From Bog-756 sp963776225 (GTDB lineage Bacteria > Actinomycetota > Acidimicrobiia > Acidimicrobiales > RAAP-2): a DNA stretch of 64,000 bases. Where the stretch lies: positions 62,001 to 126,000 of the forward strand of contig CAVZLL010000002.1 of assembly GCA_963776225.1 (NCBI GenBank). Direction: 5' to 3'. The position numbers and the translations under genes are program-made. Positions 37,206-46,680 of the stretch are shown one piece after another. Numbering within the stretch: position 1 is the first letter of the stretch; every line of letters starts with the position of its first letter. The notes beneath the pieces are model-generated. The model had not been told where the DNA came from. It worked only from the letters and a program-made list of their open reading frames with translations, and ran no database searches.

Positions 37206-37690
37206 CTCCACTTCGCCTCGGCGAACCTTGGAGGATCGCCTCACTGAGAGCGGCCGGTCAGATCACCCCACATCACTCGGCAATCCGAGCGACATGGAGG
37301 TCGGGTCGGGGCTTCGACGCGAAGAAGGTAGAGAGCAACGCGGCGTGCCATGGTGTCACCTGGATGGCGACCCATACCTCTGAGGCGACTGAGACCTTCA
37401 GGACTGCTTGGTGGTGGAGTTTGTCATTTGGCCCTCCTTCACCGTCGTTGCCGCCAGATGCTCACAGCCTCTCCTTATCTCCGCAGCGGGACGTGACAAG
37501 ACCCCGGTCATGGGGCCGACCGGGGTCTGTCAGGGAACCGCCATCGGGGGTCAGCAGCTCCAGCTGGGGGAACTCAGGACACCATGTGAGCGCCCGTGAG
37601 ACGAGTGTGCGCCGCCGGTCAGGATTCGTCTGTCAGCCGGGTGACACAGGAAACGTCAACCGGACGACAGGTCCCAGCGGGCATCGTGAA
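37206..37690. other. Non-coding stretch between the secreted protein and the intron
   Basis: These 485 bases hold no recognised gene. The only structure I see is the 10-base-stem hairpin at 37500-37527. Open frames here have no family likeness and are broken by the hairpin. Confidence 0.4.
37500..37527. terminator. Perfect stem-loop, terminator-like
   Basis: GACCCCGGTC and GACCGGGGTC form a perfect 10-base stem around an 8-base loop. It lies about 295 bases after the secreted-protein stop on the + strand and past the intron 3' end on the - strand. It could end either transcript. Confidence 0.55.
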
Positions 37691-38504
37691 GTAGGGAACC
37701 GGTTCGGTGTAGCCGGTGCGGTGGATGGGCTCAGTCCCGTCAGCTTCCTCTCCGGGTGCGTGTTCCATCTCGCCTGGGCGTCGACCTCGCCGGTCCCCCC
37801 TTCCCAAACCGTGCATGCGGTTCTCCCGCACACGGCTTTCCCCCAGGCAGTCGATCGTCCGCATTCCGCTGTGCCACGGGCGTTGGCGGGCGACCCGAGC
37901 GTCACTCCCAGTCCGTTGACCTGCCCCGAAGGACGAGTGGGTGGACAGCCCAACGGGCAATCCCACGGGCGTCGCTGATCGCTTCGCACACCTGGCTAGA
38001 GGCCCTTCGCTCGAACCGGGTTCTGTTGTCCCGGTCGTCATCACTACTACTGCCTCCTCCGACTTCCGCTCGACACTTCGCCGTTTCCCAGGGCCGCTGG
38101 TTATCGACGTCGTGGCTGCCGGGCACCGCAGACTGGCGACCTGCGGCCTTGTGCTTGCCAGCGTCGAGACGGATCTCTCCAGTTCCGGGGACAACCGTCT
38201 GGCCATTCCGAGCCCCCTGCGCCGGGAGGTTCCTGGACACCCGCTCCAAGATCCCTGGTGTCGTCCATGGCCTTCGCCCTCAGAGGAAAGGCTCGGCTCC
38301 TCCTGTTCCGCCACGACGGCGGACCGGTGTAACGACGCTGCAGGCTTCACGTGATGTTACGGACTGGTCAGTTGCTCCACCCCGCTTCGAACCCGGCCTC
38401 TCGACCACGCACGGGGTTTCACTACCGGGGACCTTGGCGTCTCCCCGGACCGGACTTGCACCGGCTGGCTGTCCCCAGCTGACCACTTGGTTACGTCATC
38501 ACAA
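37691..38504 (-). mobile_element. Group II intron RNA without a reverse transcriptase gene
   Basis: On the reverse strand a 34-base domain V hairpin is intact (37806-37839). Upstream to about 38504 lies about 660 bases of structured, non-coding sequence. Its 5' part (CCAAGTGGTCAGC..., GGTGCAAGTCCGG, paired GGGGAG/CTCCCC-like arms) looks like domain I of bacterial group II introns. A plausible 5' end is TTGTG at 38504. Downstream, a candidate domain VI ends near CCCTAC at 37691, but this boundary is uncertain. No RT/maturase motif (for example YADD) occurs in any frame, so splicing would need a maturase from elsewhere. The element sits 118 bases past the glutamate decarboxylase stop, on the same strand. 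Confidence 0.65.
37806..37839 (-). ncRNA. Group II intron domain V
   Basis: The reverse strand carries AAAGCCGTGTGCGG, a GAGA-type loop and ACCGCATGCACGGTTT. Features are the catalytic AGC triad at positions 3-5 paired to GUU, a two-base bulge on the 3' side, and the 34-base length. This is the most conserved part of all group II introns. Confidence 0.82.
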
Positions 38505-38622
38505 CATGAACCTCCTTGTTGCCATGGCGCCCAAGCTGCTGGACGCACCCCCAGGTCACCGGGTATGCACCGAACCCAGGAAGGAGCCGCCAGGCGGGAT
38601 TCGGATGCGTCATTCCGCCGCC

Positions 38623-40023
38623 TCAGAGGTGGCTGAAACCCCCCGACTCCTCTTTTGTCATCGCCACCGAGATCGGGTGGGCGGAAAAGTGCTCGATCGA
38701 CTCCTTGATGTCCTTCAGCAGCAGGAAGGCGAGGTCGCGGCTCACCCCCTGGCGAACCAGGATCCGCTGCACCGCGATGTCGGACACCGATCCGGTCAAC
38801 GGGTAGGCGGGCACCTGCCATCCCTTGACCCGCAGCCGGTCGGCGACGTCGTAGAGGGTGTACCCGGGGTTCTCGCCCTCCCGGATCCGCCAGGCCACCG
38901 ACGGGATCCCGGTCAGGGGGTTCCCGTCGCAGAGCAGCTCGAACGGCCCCAGCTTGACGATCTCCTTGGCGAGGAACTGGGAGGTGTCGTAGCAGGACTC
39001 GTGGACGTACTGGTAGCCCTTCCGGCCGAGCCGCACGAAGTTGTAGTACTGAGCCACGATCTGCCCGGCCGGTCGGGAGAAGTTGATCTGGAAGACCGGC
39101 ATGTCGCCACCCAGGTAGGTCACGTGGAAGATGAGGTCGTCGGGGAGCTCGGCGGCGTCCCGCCAGAGCACCCACCCGACCCCGAGCGGGGCGAGGCCGA
39201 ACTTGTGGCCCGATGTCGAGATCGACTTGACCCGGGGGATGCGGAAGTCCCACTCGATGTCCGGGGCGCAGAACGGGGCGAGGAAGGCCCCCGACGCGCC
39301 GTCCACGTGGATGTCCACGTCCAGCCCGGTCTGGGCCTCGAGCTTGTCCAGCGCCGCGGCGAGCTTGCGGACCGGCTCGTAGGCGCCGGTGTAGGTGACC
39401 CCGAAGGTCGGGACCACCATGATCGTGTTCTGGTCGACCCTCGCCAGCATCTCCTCGACATCCATCGCGTACGACCCCTCGGACATCGGGATCTCCCGCA
39501 TCTCGATCTCCCAGTACTTGGCGAACTTGTGCCAGACCACCTGGACCGGTCCGCAGACCATGTTCGGTCGGTCGGTCGGTTTGCCCTCGGCGCGACGCTT
39601 CGCGCGCCAGCGCCACTTGGCCGCCATCCCCCCGAGCATGCACGCTTCCGACGACCCGATCGCCGAGCATCCGACCGCACCACCCTCCTCCGGGGCGTTC
39701 CACAGCTCGGCCAGCATCTGGACGCATCGCCGTTCGATCTCGGCGGTCTGGGGGTACTCGTCCTTGTCGATCATGTTCTTGTTGATCGAGAGATCCATGA
39801 GCTGGTGGACCTCGTCCTCTTCCCAGGTCTGGCAGAACGTGGCCAGGTTCTGACGGGCGTTACCGTCCAGAAGGAGCTCGTCCGAGATGGCCTGGAAGGC
39901 GTCTTCCTTGCGCATCTCCTCGATCGGGAAGAGGTGGGACGGCAGCGTGGTCAGCAGGTCCTGGCCGGCGTAGACCGAGCCGAGCAGGTCGTCCTTGATC
40001 GTGTGGTGCCTGTGGAGTGGCAT
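38623..40023 (-). CDS. gadB: Glutamate decarboxylase (PLP-dependent)
   Basis: A 466-residue enzyme converting glutamate and a proton to GABA and CO2, best known for acid resistance. Family motifs are CSAIGSSEACMLGG and WKWR-like KWRWRAKRR, the PLP Asp in IHVDGASGAFLAPF, and the Schiff-base Lys in SISTSGHKFGLAPLG. A C-terminal region RILVRQGVSRDLAFLLLKDI is also present. The C-terminal tail ends SGGFSHL, with His near the end as in pH-sensing Gad proteins. I start at ATG 40023 (MPLHRHHTIKDD); 23 extra residues upstream have no likeness. No gadC antiporter is adjacent. A group II intron relic lies downstream. Confidence 0.93.
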   Translation of the reverse strand: MPLHRHHTIKDDLLGSVYAGQDLLTTLPSHLFPIEEMRKEDAFQAISDELLLDGNARQNLATFCQTWEEDEVHQLMDLSINKNMIDKDEYPQTAEIERRCVQMLAELWNAPEEGGAVGCSAIGSSEACMLGGMAAKWRWRAKRRAEGKPTDRPNMVCGPVQVVWHKFAKYWEIEMREIPMSEGSYAMDVEEMLARVDQNTIMVVPTFGVTYTGAYEPVRKLAAALDKLEAQTGLDVDIHVDGASGAFLAPFCAPDIEWDFRIPRVKSISTSGHKFGLAPLGVGWVLWRDAAELPDDLIFHVTYLGGDMPVFQINFSRPAGQIVAQYYNFVRLGRKGYQYVHESCYDTSQFLAKEIVKLGPFELLCDGNPLTGIPSVAWRIREGENPGYTLYDVADRLRVKGWQVPAYPLTGSVSDIAVQRILVRQGVSRDLAFLLLKDIKESIEHFSAHPISVAMTKEESGGFSHL

Positions 40024-40211
40024 GCAGGTGTCTGCCTTTCGGGTCTGCGGCGTGTCAGGCGTCGCCGATGGCGGGGCCCTTGTCGGTGGCAAGGGTCACC
40101 TCGTCATTCTCACACCCCGCCCGGCGGTCCGCTCGTGCGCGGATCCGGTCCGACCCGCAAGGGCGGGACACAGCGACAGACCGGGATGACCGGTGGGAGC
40201 CCGGGGTCGGC

Positions 40212-40502
40212 TCAGGCGCCGCCGGTGCCGCGGTCGCTGGTCGCGCGGGCCTTCCTGCGCCGCTGGCCGAGGTAGATGGCGAACCGGTCGACGAGAGCAC
40301 CGAGGACGGCGGCGATGAGGAGCACCCAGATCAGGCTGACGTGGGCGCTGAAGAAGACGAACCCGACGTTCACCGTGTTGGAGTTGTCGATCACGAAGGC
40401 GACGAGCAGAGCGAGGGCGACGACACTCACGACGAGGCGGGCGACATCCCTGGGATTCCGCTTCCTTGCGGGGGACGACCCGTCTCCCGGGGATCTGGCC
40501 AT
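40212..40502 (-). CDS. LapA/DUF1049-like small membrane protein
   Basis: 96 residues with two membrane helices (about 22-42 and 55-78) joined by DNSNTVNVGFVFFSAHVS, the core of the LapA (DUF1049) family, and a basic tail LGQRRRKAR. The start ATG 40502 has an AGGAGGG ribosome site. In other bacteria LapA-type proteins take part in envelope assembly. It lies 81 bases after nuoN on the same strand, perhaps read through from the nuo operon. Confidence 0.82.
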   Translation of the reverse strand: MARSPGDGSSPARKRNPRDVARLVVSVVALALLVAFVIDNSNTVNVGFVFFSAHVSLIWVLLIAAVLGALVDRFAIYLGQRRRKARATSDRGTGGA

Positions 40503-40550
40503 GGGTCCCTCCTGGTCGGTTGCGACTCGTTCGACAGTACCCGGGGCACC

Positions 40551-40565
40551 TCCCGGACGCCGGGA
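40551..40565 (-). terminator. Short hairpin between nuoN and lapA-like gene
   Basis: TCCCGG-ACG-CCGGGA, a 6-base stem with a 3-base loop 20-35 bases after the nuoN stop. It is weak and only a candidate end or attenuator of the nuo transcript. Confidence 0.3.
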
Positions 40566-40583
40566 TGCGGGTCGGGACCGTGG

Positions 40584-42218
40584 TCAGCCGATGAGCAGGG
40601 TGGCCTTGTGGGCGAAGTCGAGGATCGGAGCCGGGTAGATGCCGAAGACCACGCTGAACGCCACGCAGGTCCCGATCACCACCGCGGTCAGCGCCGGCAC
40701 CGTGACCGGACCGCGGGACAGCACCGCCTCGGTCGGCGGTGCGTCGGTGAGGACCGCCAGGCTGGCGATGCCGTCGGACGGGGTCGGGACGGACGGGGTG
40801 GGGACGGACGGGAGCTCGGGCGGCGGCCCGCCGGTGTCCCCGAGATCACCTTCCATGCCGACCGGCGAGAACATGGTGACCGCCAGACGGAGGTAGAAGA
40901 AGGCGGCGACCGCGGCGGACGCCATGGCGATGGCCGAGAGGGCGTAGCCCCCGGTGGCGACGGAGGCCTCGACGACGACCAGCTTCGCCAGGAACCCGGT
41001 GGTGAACGGGATCCCGGCCTGGCCGAGCAGGAGGACCGCGAAGGCGAGTGCCAACAGGGGCTGGCGTCGGGCCAGCCCCCGGTAGTCGGTGATCTGGTTC
41101 CCGACGTCGCCGGTGCGCGCCATCACGGTGATCACCGCGAACGACCCGATGACCAGGAAGGTGTAGGTCAGCACGTAGTAGAGGGAGGCCGAGACACCGC
41201 GGGCGGTCGCCGCCTCGACGCCGAGCAGGATGAACCCGACGTGGTTGATCGACGAGTAGGCCATCATCCGCTTGACGTCCCGCTGGGTGAGGGCGACCAC
41301 CGAGCCGAGCACCAGGCTGAGGACGGCCATGCCCCACACGATGGGCTGCCAGTCGGCACGGACCGTGTCGAACGAGGAGACGAAGACCCGGAGGAGGGCG
41401 GCGAACGCCCCCGCCTTGGCCACCGCCGCCATGAACCCGGTCACCGGCGAGGGTGACCCCTCGTAGACGTCGGGCGACCACATGTGGAAGGGGACCGCGG
41501 CGATCTTGAAGCCGAAGCCGATCAGCAGCAGGGCCAGCCCACCGAGCAGGACCCCGTTCGAGGCCAGCACGTTCCGGGACAGGAAGTCGGCGATCTGGGG
41601 GAGGTTGGAGCTCCCGGTGGCCCCGTAGGTGAGGGCGATGCCGTAGACGAAGATCGCGGACGAGAAGGCGCCGAGGACGAAGTACTTGAGGGCGGCCTCA
41701 CCGGACTCGGCACGGCGATGGTTGGTCGCGGCGAGCACGTAGAGGGCGATCGACAGGATCTCGAGCCCGAGGAAGATCACGATGAGATCGTTGGCCGCCC
41801 CCATCATCATCGCCCCGGACGCCGACACCATGGCCAGGACCGGGATCTCGGGCCCCTCGATCCCTTCCCGGGAGAGGTAGCCGTCCGCGACCAGGGCGGT
41901 CAGCAGCATGGTTATCGAGACCACGATCTGGACGAACACGTCGAAGCCGTCGAACGCGATGGCCCCCGCGATGGTCACCGAGGGCCCGTGGGTCATCACG
42001 TGGTCCCACTGGAACAGCGCAGCCACCAGGGCCGCCACCGAGACCCCGGCGGTCACCAACGTGGTGACCCGCACCGGGAGGACCCCCCGGAGCAGCGACG
42101 AGACGGCCATCAGGAGCACCGCCCCACCGAGCATGATCATGAGCGGCAGGATGCTCAGGTAGTCGATGTGGGGGACGCGGATGGTCGGTGCCGCCGAGGC
42201 GAGGAGGAGGTGCATCAC
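40584..42218 (-). CDS. nuoN: NADH-quinone oxidoreductase subunit N
   Basis: A 544-residue antiporter-like proton-pumping subunit with about 14 membrane helices. Core motifs are the Lys and Pro of KIAAVPFHMWSPDVYEGSPSP and the helix YSSINHVGFILLGVEAA. The C-terminal half includes LLGQAGIPFTTGFLAKL. Between the last helices there is an unusual Pro/Thr/Ser linker (ELPSVPTPSVPTPSDG) with a tandem VPTPS repeat. The start is GTG 42218 overlapping the nuoM stop, or ATG 42215. It is the last gene of the complex I operon. Confidence 0.95.
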   Translation of the reverse strand: MMHLLLASAAPTIRVPHIDYLSILPLMIMLGGAVLLMAVSSLLRGVLPVRVTTLVTAGVSVAALVAALFQWDHVMTHGPSVTIAGAIAFDGFDVFVQIVVSITMLLTALVADGYLSREGIEGPEIPVLAMVSASGAMMMGAANDLIVIFLGLEILSIALYVLAATNHRRAESGEAALKYFVLGAFSSAIFVYGIALTYGATGSSNLPQIADFLSRNVLASNGVLLGGLALLLIGFGFKIAAVPFHMWSPDVYEGSPSPVTGFMAAVAKAGAFAALLRVFVSSFDTVRADWQPIVWGMAVLSLVLGSVVALTQRDVKRMMAYSSINHVGFILLGVEAATARGVSASLYYVLTYTFLVIGSFAVITVMARTGDVGNQITDYRGLARRQPLLALAFAVLLLGQAGIPFTTGFLAKLVVVEASVATGGYALSAIAMASAAVAAFFYLRLAVTMFSPVGMEGDLGDTGGPPPELPSVPTPSVPTPSDGIASLAVLTDAPPTEAVLSRGPVTVPALTAVVIGTCVAFSVVFGIYPAPILDFAHKATLLIG

Positions 42219-43756
42219 GGTGCTCCTTCCGCCACCGGGTGGCCCGCCGGCACGGACGGCGGCTCGGCGGCAAGGCCCGCGGGCAGCTTGGTGCCGGTCA
42301 CCCGGTCCACGTGGATCACCAGCTGATTGACCGACGGGGTGATCCGGTCGAGCACCGGCTTGGGGAAGACCCCGAGGAACACGATCAGCACGATGAGCGG
42401 GGCGACGACGAGCCGTTCGTTCCAGGAGAGATCACGCGTCCCGGTGTCCGCTGCGGCCGGCTGCCCGTGGAAGACCTGCTGGTAGCCCCAGAGCAGGTAG
42501 ATCGCGGCAATGATGACCCCACCGGTGGCGGCCACCGCCCACCAGCGGTGGGCCACGAAGGTGCCGATGAGGATGAGGAACTCCCCGACGAACCCGTTGA
42601 GACCGGGCACGCCGATCGAGGCCATCATGGCCAGCGTGAAGGTGCCGGCCAGGACCGGTGCCGGCGACTGCAGCCCCCGGAGCGAGCCGACCTGCCAGGT
42701 CTTGCGCCGTTCGTAGATCCACCCGACGAGGATGAACAGGGTGCCGATGACCAGCCCGTGGTTGACCATCTGCAGCACTCCGCCGCTCAGGCCCTGGCTG
42801 TTGAGGGCGAAGGTGCCGAGGGCGATGAACCCGATCTGGGCGAGCGAGGAGTAGGCCAGCAGCCGCTTGAGGTCCCGTTGCGCGCAGGCCACGATGGCGC
42901 CGTAGACGATGCCGATGACCGCCAGGGTCAGCAGGACCGGGGCGAGGGTCCGGCTGGCCTGCGGGAAGAGGTTGAGGTCGAAGCGGATGATCCCGTAGGT
43001 GCCGAGCTTGGCCAGCACCGCCACCAGCAGGACCGAGGCGGCCGTGGGCGCCTCGGCGTAGGCATCCGGCGACCAGGTGTGGAAGGGGAAGAGCGGCGCC
43101 TTGACCGCGAAGGCCGCGGTGAAGGCGCAGAACAGCAGGACGCCCTCGGTCCCCGAGAGGTGGGTGTGCATCAGCGCCGGTAGCTCGAAGGTGAGCACCC
43201 CGGTCTGGGACTGGTGGATGAAGGCGATCGCGACGATCCCCACCAGGAGGAAGGCGGAACCGGCGAACGTGTACACGAAGAATTTGATGGCCGCGTAGCC
43301 GCGCCGGGCGTACCCCCACCCGCCGATGAGGAAGTAGGAGGGCACCAACGTCAGCTCGAAGAAGAGGAAGAACAGGACCAGGTCGAGGGAGACGAAGCTG
43401 CCCATGCAGGCGGCTTCGAGCAGCAGCAGCCAGCCGACGAACGAGCGCGGGTCCCGGTGGGCCCGGGCGCCGAGCATGCTCAACGGGAAGAGCACCGCGG
43501 TGAGCAGGACCAGGAAGAGCGAGATGCCGTCGATGCCGAGCGACCAGTGGATGCCGAGGTCTTTGGCCCAGACGTGGTCACTGACCATCTGGTAGCCGCC
43601 GTCCCCGGCCCGGAACCGGACGGTGATCGCGGCAGCCACCGCCAGGGTGACCACGCTCACCGCCAGCCCGAGCGCCTCGTGGAACCAGGTGGCCACCGCC
43701 CGGGTGGGCACCAGGGCGACCGCCAGCGCGCCCGCTGCCGGCACCAGGACCAGCAC
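42215..43756 (-). CDS. nuoM: NADH-quinone oxidoreductase subunit M
   Basis: A 513-residue antiporter-like subunit. The conserved Glu/Lys pair regions are visible (FELTLVPSYFLIGGWG, AVKAPLFPFHTWSPDAYAEAPT, YSSLAQIGFIALGTFAL). It pumps protons in the membrane arm of complex I. The frame opens at GTG 43756, but homologues begin a few residues earlier. The nuoL stop is followed at once by ATGGGACGG in another frame, so one missing or extra base near 43760-43780 probably hides the true start (MGRL-FPFLTVLVLVP). The stop overlaps nuoN. Confidence 0.95.
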   Translation of the reverse strand: MLVLVPAAGALAVALVPTRAVATWFHEALGLAVSVVTLAVAAAITVRFRAGDGGYQMVSDHVWAKDLGIHWSLGIDGISLFLVLLTAVLFPLSMLGARAHRDPRSFVGWLLLLEAACMGSFVSLDLVLFFLFFELTLVPSYFLIGGWGYARRGYAAIKFFVYTFAGSAFLLVGIVAIAFIHQSQTGVLTFELPALMHTHLSGTEGVLLFCAFTAAFAVKAPLFPFHTWSPDAYAEAPTAASVLLVAVLAKLGTYGIIRFDLNLFPQASRTLAPVLLTLAVIGIVYGAIVACAQRDLKRLLAYSSLAQIGFIALGTFALNSQGLSGGVLQMVNHGLVIGTLFILVGWIYERRKTWQVGSLRGLQSPAPVLAGTFTLAMMASIGVPGLNGFVGEFLILIGTFVAHRWWAVAATGGVIIAAIYLLWGYQQVFHGQPAAADTGTRDLSWNERLVVAPLIVLIVFLGVFPKPVLDRITPSVNQLVIHVDRVTGTKLPAGLAAEPPSVPAGHPVAEGAP

Positions 43757-43783
43757 GGTCAGGAAGGGGAAGGAGCCGTCCCA

Positions 43784-45691
43784 TCACGCCCACCACAGCC
43801 GGGTCAGCATGAACCCGAGCACCAGCACGGTCCCGATGACGATGCCGAGCACGTAGTTGCGCACGTACCCGGTCTGGGTGCGCCGCACCAGGGTGCCCGT
43901 CCCCCGGAACACGCCGGCCACCCCGTTGACCGCACCGTCGATGACCTTGGGGTCGACGACGTCGGCGCAGTAGGCGGCCAGCCGCTCCGAGGGGCGGCCG
44001 AGGACCGCGTCGTAGAGCTCGTTGATGTACCACGCCCCCCGGAGGAAGGCGGCCTCGAGCGCGGGGCGCTCCGAACGGGTCGACCAGAGCCGCAGGCCGA
44101 TGAGCACGAAGACCACCGCGATGACCGCGTCGAGGGTCGCCAGGGTCCACACCGCCGCCGAGGAGAGGTGGTCGTCGTAGAGGGTCGGCCCGAAGACGGG
44201 GTCGATCCACCTGGCCAGCGAGAACCGGCTCGAGGAGATGGCCATCACCCCGGCGACCGCGGCGAAGAAGGCCAGGATCCACAGCGGGACGGTCATGATC
44301 CACGACGACTCGTGCGGCTCGGATGCGTCGTCGTGGCCGGCGTGGCCGGTGCCGGACGTCGCACGGTCCCACCGGTCGGTGCCGAAGAAGGCGAGGCCGG
44401 TGAGGCGGCTCATGTAGTAGGCGGTCAGGGCCGCGGTGACGATGCCGACCGCCCAGAGGGCGGGGTGGGCCGCCCACGCGTTCTCGAGCACGTCCCCCTT
44501 GGCCCAGAACCCCGAGAGGGGGGGCACGGCAGCGATGCAGAGCCAGCCGATGCCGAAGGTGATGAAGGTGATCGGGAGGTAGTTGCGCAGGTTCCCCATC
44601 CGTTTGAGGTCCTGCTCGTCGTGGAGACCGTGGATGACCGAGCCGGCCCCGAGGAAGAGGAGGCCCTTGAAGAAGGCGTGGGCCACCATGAGGAAGATCG
44701 CGGCCTCGTAGGCCCCGCACCCGATGGCCAGGAACATGTAGCCGAGCTGGGAGACCGTCGAGTAGGCGAGGACCTTCTTGATGTCCTGCTGGGCGCAGGC
44801 GATGGTGGCGGCGACGAATGCGGTGGCCGCGCCGATGACGGCCACGGTGAGCGCGGCGGCCGACGAGGCGTGCAGGAGGGGGCTGATCCGGCAGAGCAGG
44901 TAGACGCCCGCGGTGACCATGGTGGCCGCGTGGATGAGGGCCGACACGGGGGTCGGGCCCTCCATGGCGTCGGCCAGCCACGGGAACAGCGGGATCTGGG
45001 CCGACTTGCCCATGACCCCGACCAGCAGCAGCAGGCAGATCGCGGTGACTCCGGAGGATCCGATCTTGTCGATGTTGGCGAAGATGGTCTGGTACTCGAG
45101 CGAGTGGACCTTGTCGTAGGTGAGGAAGATGGCCAGGAGGAAGCCGGCATCGCCGATCCGGTTGTAGACGAAGGCCTTCTTGCCAGCGCTGGCCGCCGAT
45201 TCCCGGGTGAACCAGAACGAGACCAGCCAGTAGGAGCAGGCGCCGACACCCTCCCAGCCGACGTAGGTGACCACCATGTTGCTCCCGAGGACCAGGATGA
45301 GCATCGAGGCCACGAAGAGGTTCATGTAGAGGAAGAACTTGGGGAAGTCCCGGTCGCCCTTCATGTACGCGATCGAGTACAGGTGGATGAGGGTGCTGAC
45401 CCCGGTGACGAACAGGACCATGGTCATCGAGAGCGGGTCGACGTAGAGGCTGGCGTGGACCTGCAGGCGGTCGACCGGGATCCACGTCCAGAGGTCCTGG
45501 GTGTAGCTGCGGACCGGCGCCTGCACCGTGAGCAGGTCGAGGTAGACCCCGAACGAGACAACGAACGACGCCCCGACGAACACCGTGCCGACGATCCCGG
45601 CGAGCGGGTCACCGAGGCGCCGGCCGGCCAGCAGCTGCACCGCGAACCCGACCAGGGGCAGCAGGATGATCAGGTAGGTCACGTGCAGCAT
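43784..45691 (-). CDS. nuoL: NADH-quinone oxidoreductase subunit L
   Basis: The 635-residue distal proton-pumping subunit with about 16 helices and the long lateral helix at the C-terminus. Key motifs are WEGVGACSYWLVSFWF and the Lys-containing GKSAQIPLFPWLADAMEGPT. ALIHAATMVTAGVYL, YSTVSQLGYMFLAIG and the PPLSGFWAKGD loop follow. A His/Asp-rich loop (GTGHAGHDDASEPHESS) between late helices is lineage-specific. The start is ATG 45691, seven bases after the nuoK stop. Confidence 0.97.
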   Translation of the reverse strand: MLHVTYLIILLPLVGFAVQLLAGRRLGDPLAGIVGTVFVGASFVVSFGVYLDLLTVQAPVRSYTQDLWTWIPVDRLQVHASLYVDPLSMTMVLFVTGVSTLIHLYSIAYMKGDRDFPKFFLYMNLFVASMLILVLGSNMVVTYVGWEGVGACSYWLVSFWFTRESAASAGKKAFVYNRIGDAGFLLAIFLTYDKVHSLEYQTIFANIDKIGSSGVTAICLLLLVGVMGKSAQIPLFPWLADAMEGPTPVSALIHAATMVTAGVYLLCRISPLLHASSAAALTVAVIGAATAFVAATIACAQQDIKKVLAYSTVSQLGYMFLAIGCGAYEAAIFLMVAHAFFKGLLFLGAGSVIHGLHDEQDLKRMGNLRNYLPITFITFGIGWLCIAAVPPLSGFWAKGDVLENAWAAHPALWAVGIVTAALTAYYMSRLTGLAFFGTDRWDRATSGTGHAGHDDASEPHESSWIMTVPLWILAFFAAVAGVMAISSSRFSLARWIDPVFGPTLYDDHLSSAAVWTLATLDAVIAVVFVLIGLRLWSTRSERPALEAAFLRGAWYINELYDAVLGRPSERLAAYCADVVDPKVIDGAVNGVAGVFRGTGTLVRRTQTGYVRNYVLGIVIGTVLVLGFMLTRLWWA

Positions 45692-45697
45692 CGCCGC

Positions 45698-46003
45698 TCA
45701 GCCCCGCATCAGGTGGAGATCGTCGGCGTTCGCGTTGGCCCGGCGCCGGAAGATGGCGACCACGATCCCGAGGCCGACCACGACCTCGGCAGCAGCCACC
45801 ACCAGCACGAAGAAGACCAGGACCTGGCCGCCGATGTCGTGCAGGACCCGGGCGAAGGTGACGAACGCCAGATTGGCCGCGTTGAGCATGAGCTCGACGC
45901 ACATGAACATGATCAGCACGTTGCGGCGCACCAGGACGCCGAGTGCGCCGATGGCGAAGAGGACCACGCTGAGCCCGAGGTACCAGTCCGGATTGACGGT
46001 CAC
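45698..46003 (-). CDS. nuoK: NADH-quinone oxidoreductase subunit K
   Basis: A 101-residue three-helix subunit. It carries the two conserved membrane Glu residues (FMCVELMLNAANLAFV and AAAEVVVGLGIVVAIFRRR) that form part of the proton path. The start GTG 46003 overlaps the nuoJ stop (GTGA). It is fully conserved. Confidence 0.95.
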   Translation of the reverse strand: MTVNPDWYLGLSVVLFAIGALGVLVRRNVLIMFMCVELMLNAANLAFVTFARVLHDIGGQVLVFFVLVVAAAEVVVGLGIVVAIFRRRANANADDLHLMRG

Positions 46004-46680
46004 CCGTCCACCTCCCCGACCGCCGCGGCCGGCGTGTCCTGCGCCTCGCTCTGGGCCGACGGATCGACCGGGGTGACGTCGGCCGGGTCGATCTCGAGCT
46101 CGTCTTCTGAGATCTCGCCCCCGAGGGGCCGGCGGGCCAGTACGACCGCGCCGACAACGGCGATGATCAGCAGCGCGGCGGTGGCCTCGAAGGGGAAGAG
46201 GTAGGTCGTGAAGAGCGCGGTGCCGAGCAGGTTGACGTTGGGTTGACCGGTGTCCGGTCCGGCCACGTGGGGCGCTCCGGTCACCCAGTGGGAGACCTGG
46301 CCGAGCAGGAGCAGCCCGGTCGTCCCGAGCGCGACCAGCGCGATGGCCAGGGGCCGCTGTCCCCGCAGCGGTTCGGCGGCGATGTTCTCCTCGCGGTCGA
46401 CCCCGAGGAACATGATGACGAACAGGAAGAGGACCACGATCGCGCCCGCGTAGACGATCACCTGCACCGCGGCCAGGAAGCTCGCCTGCTGGAGGACGAA
46501 CAGGAGGGCGACCCCGAACAGGGTCATGATCAGCATGAGCGCCGAGTGGACCGGATTGCGGGACACGACCACACCGATCGCCCCGGCGAGGATGATCGCC
46601 GCGGCGACCGAGAAGACGCCGACGTCCACCAAGGACGCGTGCGAGCTCGCCAGCAGGGGACCGACCAGGGAGGTGATCAC
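46000..46680 (-). CDS. nuoJ: NADH-quinone oxidoreductase subunit J
   Basis: A 226-residue membrane subunit with five helices. It has the conserved NPVHSALMLIMTLFGVALL and AVQVIVYAGAIVVLFLFVIMFLG, whose third helix contains the pi-bulge that coordinates pumping. About 50 C-terminal residues are an acidic, Pro/Ala-rich cytoplasmic tail not found in enterobacterial NuoJ. It starts at GTG 46680 and overlaps the nuoI stop by 4 bases. Confidence 0.95.
   Translation of the reverse strand: MITSLVGPLLASSHASLVDVGVFSVAAAIILAGAIGVVVSRNPVHSALMLIMTLFGVALLFVLQQASFLAAVQVIVYAGAIVVLFLFVIMFLGVDREENIAAEPLRGQRPLAIALVALGTTGLLLLGQVSHWVTGAPHVAGPDTGQPNVNLLGTALFTTYLFPFEATAALLIIAVVGAVVLARRPLGGEISEDELEIDPADVTPVDPSAQSEAQDTPAAAVGEVDG

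Noticed and set aside
37902..38249. 116-codon frame on the reverse strand inside the intron
   Set aside because: It falls in the structured group II intron RNA upstream of domain V. It has no RT motif or other domain.
38360..38400. tRNA-like GGTTCGAA T-loop motif on the reverse strand
   Set aside because: No acceptor, D or anticodon arms can be placed. The stretch belongs to intron domain I.
43214..46204. 996-codon open frame on the forward strand
   Set aside because: It is antisense to nuoJ-nuoM. Its composition (Asp/Glu/Gly/His/Arg-rich) is a mirror of membrane-protein codons in GC-rich DNA.
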